Positions 16,331 to 19,857 of a stretch of DNA of 19,857 nt are shown here, in pieces. The translations under genes were made by a program, and so were the position numbers. Under the pieces are notes generated by a model. It was not told the DNA's origin, did not search any database, and worked only from the letters and a program-made list of their open reading frames with translations. Each line of letters opens with the position of its first letter. The stretch's first letter is position 1. The DNA is taken from the NCBI GenBank assembly GCA_037131065.1, contig JBAXRT010000043.1:1-19857 (forward strand), read 5' to 3'. This DNA comes from JBAXRT01 sp037131065. Its GTDB lineage: Bacteria > Bacteroidota > Bacteroidia > Bacteroidales > FEN-979.

Positions 16331-17017
16331 TCAGGATTGGAGGAGGGTTTTTACAAGACTAGAAACCCCTTTTACTGCCTTTTCCCTGATAATCCTCAGG
16401 TTCATCATGTTGCGGTCGGGTTCGGCGTTCGGATCAACAAGGTATTTCGGGATTTTCGATGGGGCATACATCAGTAGGCCGGCGGCCGGGTAGACTTTTA
16501 GCGAAGTGCCAATTATAAGAAGAATTTCAGCTTTACTGACTATTTCTGCAGCAATAGAGATGTTTGGAACGGCTTCCCCAAACCAGACGATATGCGGACG
16601 AAGCTGGGACCCTTTCGGGCAGAGGTCGCCGAGCTTCAACTCCCATCCACCCAGTTCAAAAATAATTTCCGGATCTTTTGTTGAACGGACCTTTTTCAGC
16701 TCCCCGTGCAGATGGAGGACATTCGTCGAGCCAGCCCTTTCATGGAGATCATCCACATTCTGGGTAATGATCTGCACCTCGAATCTTTTTTGAAGTTCAG
16801 CGAGGGATACGTGTGCAGCATTGGGCTCCACTTCGTATAGCTGCTTCCTGCGCATGTTGTAAAAATCCAGGACAAGTTGCGGATCCCTTGCCCAGGCCAC
16901 CGGACTGGCCACCTCTTCGATCCGGTGGTTGTGCCAGAGTCCGTCGGCATCACGGAAGGTTCTGATCCCGCTCTCGGCGCTGATGCCTGCTCCGGTAAGG
17001 ACGACAATCCGGGTCAT
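16331..17017 (-). CDS. cobB: SIR2-family NAD-dependent protein deacylase (class III-like, zinc ligands missing)
   Basis: This 228-residue sirtuin removes acyl groups from protein lysines using NAD. The NAD-binding GAGISAESGIRTFRD is at residues 9-23, TQNVDDLHERAG at 85-96, catalytic His104 is in HLHGE, and RPHIVWFGE is at 140-148. Tyr53 and Arg56 form the YxxR pair that reads succinyl or malonyl groups in SIRT5/CobB-type enzymes, so desuccinylase activity is plausible. The four cysteines that usually hold structural zinc are absent: where CxxC is expected the chain reads KVRSTKDPEIIF, and Cys133 is the only cysteine in the protein. This looks like a stable zinc-free variant that may be common in the phylum. 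The gene starts 18 nt after the outer-membrane barrel gene on the same strand, so it may share its transcript. It faces the T9SS gene tail to tail with a 22-bp gap. Confidence 0.92.
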   Translation of the reverse strand: MTRIVVLTGAGISAESGIRTFRDADGLWHNHRIEEVASPVAWARDPQLVLDFYNMRRKQLYEVEPNAAHVSLAELQKRFEVQIITQNVDDLHERAGSTNVLHLHGELKKVRSTKDPEIIFELGGWELKLGDLCPKGSQLRPHIVWFGEAVPNISIAAEIVSKAEILLIIGTSLKVYPAAGLLMYAPSKIPKYLVDPNAEPDRNMMNLRIIREKAVKGVSSLVKTLLQS

Positions 17018-17035
17018 AAAATATTATTTGATTTG

Positions 17036-18670
17036 TCAGAATCCGAGGTTCAGCTGGCCGTAGATCCGGTTGTAGGAATTGTACTTTTCAAATGTTCCTT
17101 CATAATAGACCGTGAAGGAGATCCTTTTGTAGATCCGCCATGTGAGACTTACTTCACCAACATTCTGGGGTGTATTGATCTCAGAACCATAGTAACGGTA
17201 ATCGACGTACCTATAGCCGAGACCCGCGTAAAGCTTGCCCTTTGCAAAGTCGCGGGAAAGAGATAAGCCGTAGATAGCTCCCCCGATGAAGCTGGTCTGG
17301 ATCAGGTTTACCGAGGCGGTGGCGGAGATGTTTATCCCGGGGATCTGGCTGTATGTGATATATCCGTAAACGTTCTTAGTGTTTTTAGGGTCATTCTGCT
17401 CAAAACGGTAAGCGCCATTGAGCCCGATGGATAATTTGTTCACCGGTCTGACAACGATCTGTAAACCGAATCCCTGCAAAGTGGCAGGATCCTGCATCTT
17501 GTCAAGATAGCTTTTGTAGGTTTGGTAATAGATCACGTTCTGCATATTATTGTACGAGAAGCTCAGCGAAAGCTGCTTTATCACACGCCAGTTGAGTGAG
17601 AGGTAAAGGTTCGTGAGCCTCGGGGTCATGTTCGATGAGTAGCTGCTGTCCTGGGTATTGAAGGTCATCCGGTAAAGATCGAGCTCCGCCGATCCGTAAA
17701 AGGTCAGGTTCTTCACAAGGGAGTTCACATGCTGGAGATAAAGAAACCGGCGGTCGGTCTTCCAGTCGTTCATCTGTTCAACGTAGGCCAGGGTGGACTG
17801 CATGTTACCATTTTTGCCATTGACCTGGTTAAAGAGGTAAAGACCATACTGGAAGAGGTTGGCATTAAAACCGTAATCCGAATAATTTGGCCTGAAACCA
17901 GCAATAATTCCGACTGTGATAGGCTTGAACCTCATCTCGAACTGGAGTCCGTCGTTGGCGCCCATATTCGAAAGTTTAGGGTTGATCTTACGGCCGAGGA
18001 GTAACGAGAATGTTTTACTGAAGTCGTAACTGAGATTAAGGTTATAGATCTTGAGCCCGTTGAAGAGATTACTCTGGATTTCATCCCAGTTCTTGTTGCT
18101 GTGAATGAAAGCAATATAGCATTCGGCAGAAAGTTTTGTATCTCCGATGTTCTTTGCAAGCAGGGAGAAGGTGTATTTCATCCTCTGTGAGCCCGCCCCG
18201 CTGTTATTTGTCAGGTTGGTATAGGAGGCTATATTGAAATACCCGTGAATCTGCTGCAGCCTTTTTTTCTCTGGCACCTGGCCGGTTTTCAGGGAGTCGG
18301 AACCCGGAACCAGCTGAACAGGGACAAAGGATTGGACGGGTTGTTCCCTGATTGTTTTTCGACCCTCGACCCTGATGGAATAAACCTTGTCGGAAACATT
18401 AAATTTCAAATCAGACAGGGGGACACAGACACAGGAGACTGAGGAGAGGTCCTTCACAACCAGGGCCGGGATCGCCTGATCATTTTGTCTTATGAAAAGG
18501 GTATCCCCCGTCCTGATGTTTGCTGTTGAAGTAAATTTGACGTAGGTGTTCTGAGAAGTAATGAATGAGACGCTCCCCTCTTCACCCCACATTGTTGTTT
18601 GCCCTTTCAGTGAGAAACTGAAAAAAGTAAGAAGAAAACAGAAAATGGAAAACCGCTTGAGGATTGTCAT
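17036..18670 (-). CDS. Outer-membrane beta-barrel protein partnered with the multiheme cytochrome
   Basis: A 544-residue protein with a signal peptide (basic start, then FCFLLTFFSFSLKG; cleavage near residue 23). Residues about 30-100 form a small beta-rich domain (GSVSFITSQNTYVKF, RTGDTLFI) ending in a CVC pair (SSVSCVCVPL). A linker follows, then from about residue 140 to the end come alternating hydrophobic/polar strands (GYFNIASYTNL, YGLSLSRDF, LYAGLGYRYVDYRYYG) typical of an outer-membrane barrel, closing with QLNLGF and the C-terminal Phe expected for assembly. Its start codon overlaps the stop of the multiheme cytochrome gene (ATGA), so the two are translationally coupled. That pairing resembles porin-cytochrome systems such as MtrAB, though no direct homology to MtrB was recognised and the barrel is smaller. 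The exact family is unknown. Confidence 0.8.
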   Translation of the reverse strand: MTILKRFSIFCFLLTFFSFSLKGQTTMWGEEGSVSFITSQNTYVKFTSTANIRTGDTLFIRQNDQAIPALVVKDLSSVSCVCVPLSDLKFNVSDKVYSIRVEGRKTIREQPVQSFVPVQLVPGSDSLKTGQVPEKKRLQQIHGYFNIASYTNLTNNSGAGSQRMKYTFSLLAKNIGDTKLSAECYIAFIHSNKNWDEIQSNLFNGLKIYNLNLSYDFSKTFSLLLGRKINPKLSNMGANDGLQFEMRFKPITVGIIAGFRPNYSDYGFNANLFQYGLYLFNQVNGKNGNMQSTLAYVEQMNDWKTDRRFLYLQHVNSLVKNLTFYGSAELDLYRMTFNTQDSSYSSNMTPRLTNLYLSLNWRVIKQLSLSFSYNNMQNVIYYQTYKSYLDKMQDPATLQGFGLQIVVRPVNKLSIGLNGAYRFEQNDPKNTKNVYGYITYSQIPGINISATASVNLIQTSFIGGAIYGLSLSRDFAKGKLYAGLGYRYVDYRYYGSEINTPQNVGEVSLTWRIYKRISFTVYYEGTFEKYNSYNRIYGQLNLGF

Positions 18671-19857
18671 CTGATTGTCGGGTTTATGATCACCTTCTTG
18701 ATGAGCTTCTTTCCGCCGGAGCTACCATTTGGGTGACAATTGTAGCAAGCCTCACTGTTGTAAGAGTATCCTGATACCCCGTTGTGCTCATCATTCATGT
18801 CGTTCTGATTGTGTTCATGACAGTCGATGCAGCTGAATACCTGGTAATTTGAGGCATTGGTATGGCAGTCGGAGCAAAGGTTCCACTCCCCGTTATGTTT
18901 CCCGGAATAGATAGGGAAGTACTGGCCGTCGTGATTGAATGTTGCTGGCACCCAGGCATTCTGGTTATGACACAGCTCACAGTTGGTCGGGAACTGTGCC
19001 GAGGCATGCGGAGGATTTGTGGTTGAGTTGTAATCAGGCTGGTGGCAACCGATACAAGTTGTGGGAAGGTTGCCGCTGTAATTGCCGTTGTGGCAGGTGT
19101 TGCAGCTGATGCTTGTATGAGCGCCCTGCAAAACGTAGTAGTTGTCGTGGATCGCGAAAGTGGCAGGCTTCCAGCCGGGATTGGTTGTATGACAATCCTG
19201 GCAGGTGGTCGGGAAATTGAGGGAGACATGCGGCGGGTTGGCCGACTGGTTGTAGTCGGTCTGGTGGCAACCCACGCAGGCATTTGGGGTGTTGGTGTAA
19301 TTTCCTCCAGCATGGCAGCTGTTGCATTCAACAGAGGTATGGGCCCCTGTGAGTGGATAATAGTTGTTGTGGATCGCGAAAGTGGCTGGCTTCCAGCCGG
19401 GATTGGTTGTATGGCAATCCTGGCAGGTGGTGGGGAAGCTGAGTGAGGCATGGGGGGGATTGGCCGACTGGTTATAGTTCGTCTGGTGGCAGCCCACGCA
19501 GGTATTTGGGGTGTTGTTGTAGTTTCCCCCAGGGTGACAGTCGTTGCAGCCGATCGAAGTATGGGCACCTGTGAGCGGGTAGTAATTGTTGTGCAGTGCA
19601 AAGGTGGCAGGTTTCCAGCCGGGATTCGTGGTATGGCAATCCTGACAGGTAGCAGGAAATGCCAGTGTGGCATGGTTCGGGTTGGTGGTCTGGTCGTAGT
19701 TTGTCTGGTGGCAACCTACGCAGGCATTGGGTGTATTGTTATAGTTTCCTCCGGGATGGCAACTGTTACAGTCGGTGGTGGTATGGGCCCCTGTGAGCTG
19801 GTAGTAATTATTGTGAATGGCGAATGTTGCCGGCTTCCATCCGGGGTTGGTTGTATG
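18667..19857 (-). CDS. Multiheme c-type cytochrome with 74-residue tandem repeats (N-terminus outside window)
   Basis: The frame is open to the right edge, so the start and any signal peptide lie beyond base 19857; 396 residues are visible. There are 15 complete CxxCH haem-attachment motifs (for example CNSCH, CVGCH, CQDCH, CYNCH), plus the His of a sixteenth at the edge. The first 296 visible residues are four 74-residue repeats, each with three CxxCH and three other conserved histidines (FAxH, GAH, PxH) that could serve as distal ligands. The last unit is different and carries PIYSGKHNGEW, CSDCH, CIDCH and CYNCH, ending in a basic tail (GGKKLIKKVIINPTIR). No other redox cofactor site is evident. 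It should act outside the cytoplasm as an electron wire. The stop overlaps the start of the outer-membrane barrel gene by 4 nt. Confidence 0.93.
   Translation of the reverse strand, partial: HTTNPGWKPATFAIHNNYYQLTGAHTTTDCNSCHPGGNYNNTPNACVGCHQTNYDQTTNPNHATLAFPATCQDCHTTNPGWKPATFALHNNYYPLTGAHTSIGCNDCHPGGNYNNTPNTCVGCHQTNYNQSANPPHASLSFPTTCQDCHTTNPGWKPATFAIHNNYYPLTGAHTSVECNSCHAGGNYTNTPNACVGCHQTDYNQSANPPHVSLNFPTTCQDCHTTNPGWKPATFAIHDNYYVLQGAHTSISCNTCHNGNYSGNLPTTCIGCHQPDYNSTTNPPHASAQFPTNCELCHNQNAWVPATFNHDGQYFPIYSGKHNGEWNLCSDCHTNASNYQVFSCIDCHEHNQNDMNDEHNGVSGYSYNSEACYNCHPNGSSGGKKLIKKVIINPTIR
18970..19857 (-). repeat. In-frame 222-bp tandem repeat array inside the cytochrome gene (four visible copies)
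   Basis: The segment encoding WKPATF recurs at exactly 222-bp spacing (marker CCAGCC or CCATCC starting at 19171, 19393, 19615 and 19837). Each unit encodes 74 residues and three haem motifs. Copies are closely similar at DNA level, with scattered, largely third-position differences, so they arose by duplication of a three-haem module. The array continues past the window edge. Confidence 0.93.

Noticed and set aside
16321..16339. Hairpin in the convergent gap (CAGTCCT, loop CAGTC, AGGATTG) as a terminator
   Set aside because: The stem is only 7 bp with one G-U pair, it overlaps the sirtuin stop codon, and no T-run follows directly on either strand, so termination is not supported.
19042..19446. 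A 134-residue open frame on the + strand through the same repeats
   Set aside because: Same periodicity artefact, antisense to the cytochrome gene.
18795..19673. A 292-residue open frame overlapping the cytochrome repeats on the minus strand
   Set aside because: Because 222 is divisible by three, any stop-free alternative frame stays open through all copies. The CxxCH frame is clearly the coding one, and the alternative protein is low-complexity Ile/Pro/Thr/Arg.

Overview
The window looks like a chromosomal segment of a Bacteroidota (Bacteroidetes) organism. Two secreted proteins end in type IX secretion (T9SS, type A) sorting domains. Start codons lack clear Shine-Dalgarno sequences. The best promoter candidate fits the Bacteroidota pattern (TTTG, about 20 nt, TAnnTTTG), and an outer-membrane barrel is paired with a multiheme cytochrome. 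No RNA gene, insertion sequence or CRISPR array was seen, and no gap between genes exceeds about 120 bp.

Layout. (1) 1-1077: the 3' end of an RHS/YD-repeat gene with an unrecognised, A+T-rich variable tail, followed by a 60-residue exported peptide that carries a single YD-like repeat. (2) 1171-4677: a soluble hybrid histidine kinase with six PAS domains and a terminal receiver. (3) 4765-11986: a tight six-gene operon on the + strand (hyfB-C-E-F-G-I order) for a membrane complex related to group 4 [NiFe] hydrogenases and complex I. (4) 12086-16308: two T9SS cargo proteins, the second with sialidase-type Asp-boxes. (5) 16331-19857, minus strand and convergent with region 4: a multiheme c-type cytochrome built from 74-residue tandem repeats, an outer-membrane beta-barrel protein, and a class III-like sirtuin, packed as one apparent operon.

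The most interesting system is the six-gene complex. Its large subunit lacks both cysteines of the CGIC motif and one of the C-terminal DPCxxC pair, so it cannot bind a standard NiFe centre. That places it with the Ehr (energy-converting hydrogenase-related) complexes. The small subunit has also lost three of the four ligands of the proximal [4Fe-4S] cluster. Its fused ferredoxin domain keeps exactly the four cysteines needed for one cluster and loses the other. The membrane arm keeps the acidic and lysine residues expected of an ion pump. The result is a complex-I-like machine with an apparently intact pump arm and a heavily stripped redox arm.

The second system is the cytochrome/barrel pair at the right edge. 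At least 15 CxxCH haems are visible, with three haems and three spare histidines per 74-residue repeat. The gene overlaps an outer-membrane barrel gene by 4 nt, suggesting a trans-outer-membrane or surface electron-transfer device. A functional link between this pair and the hydrogenase-like complex is speculation.
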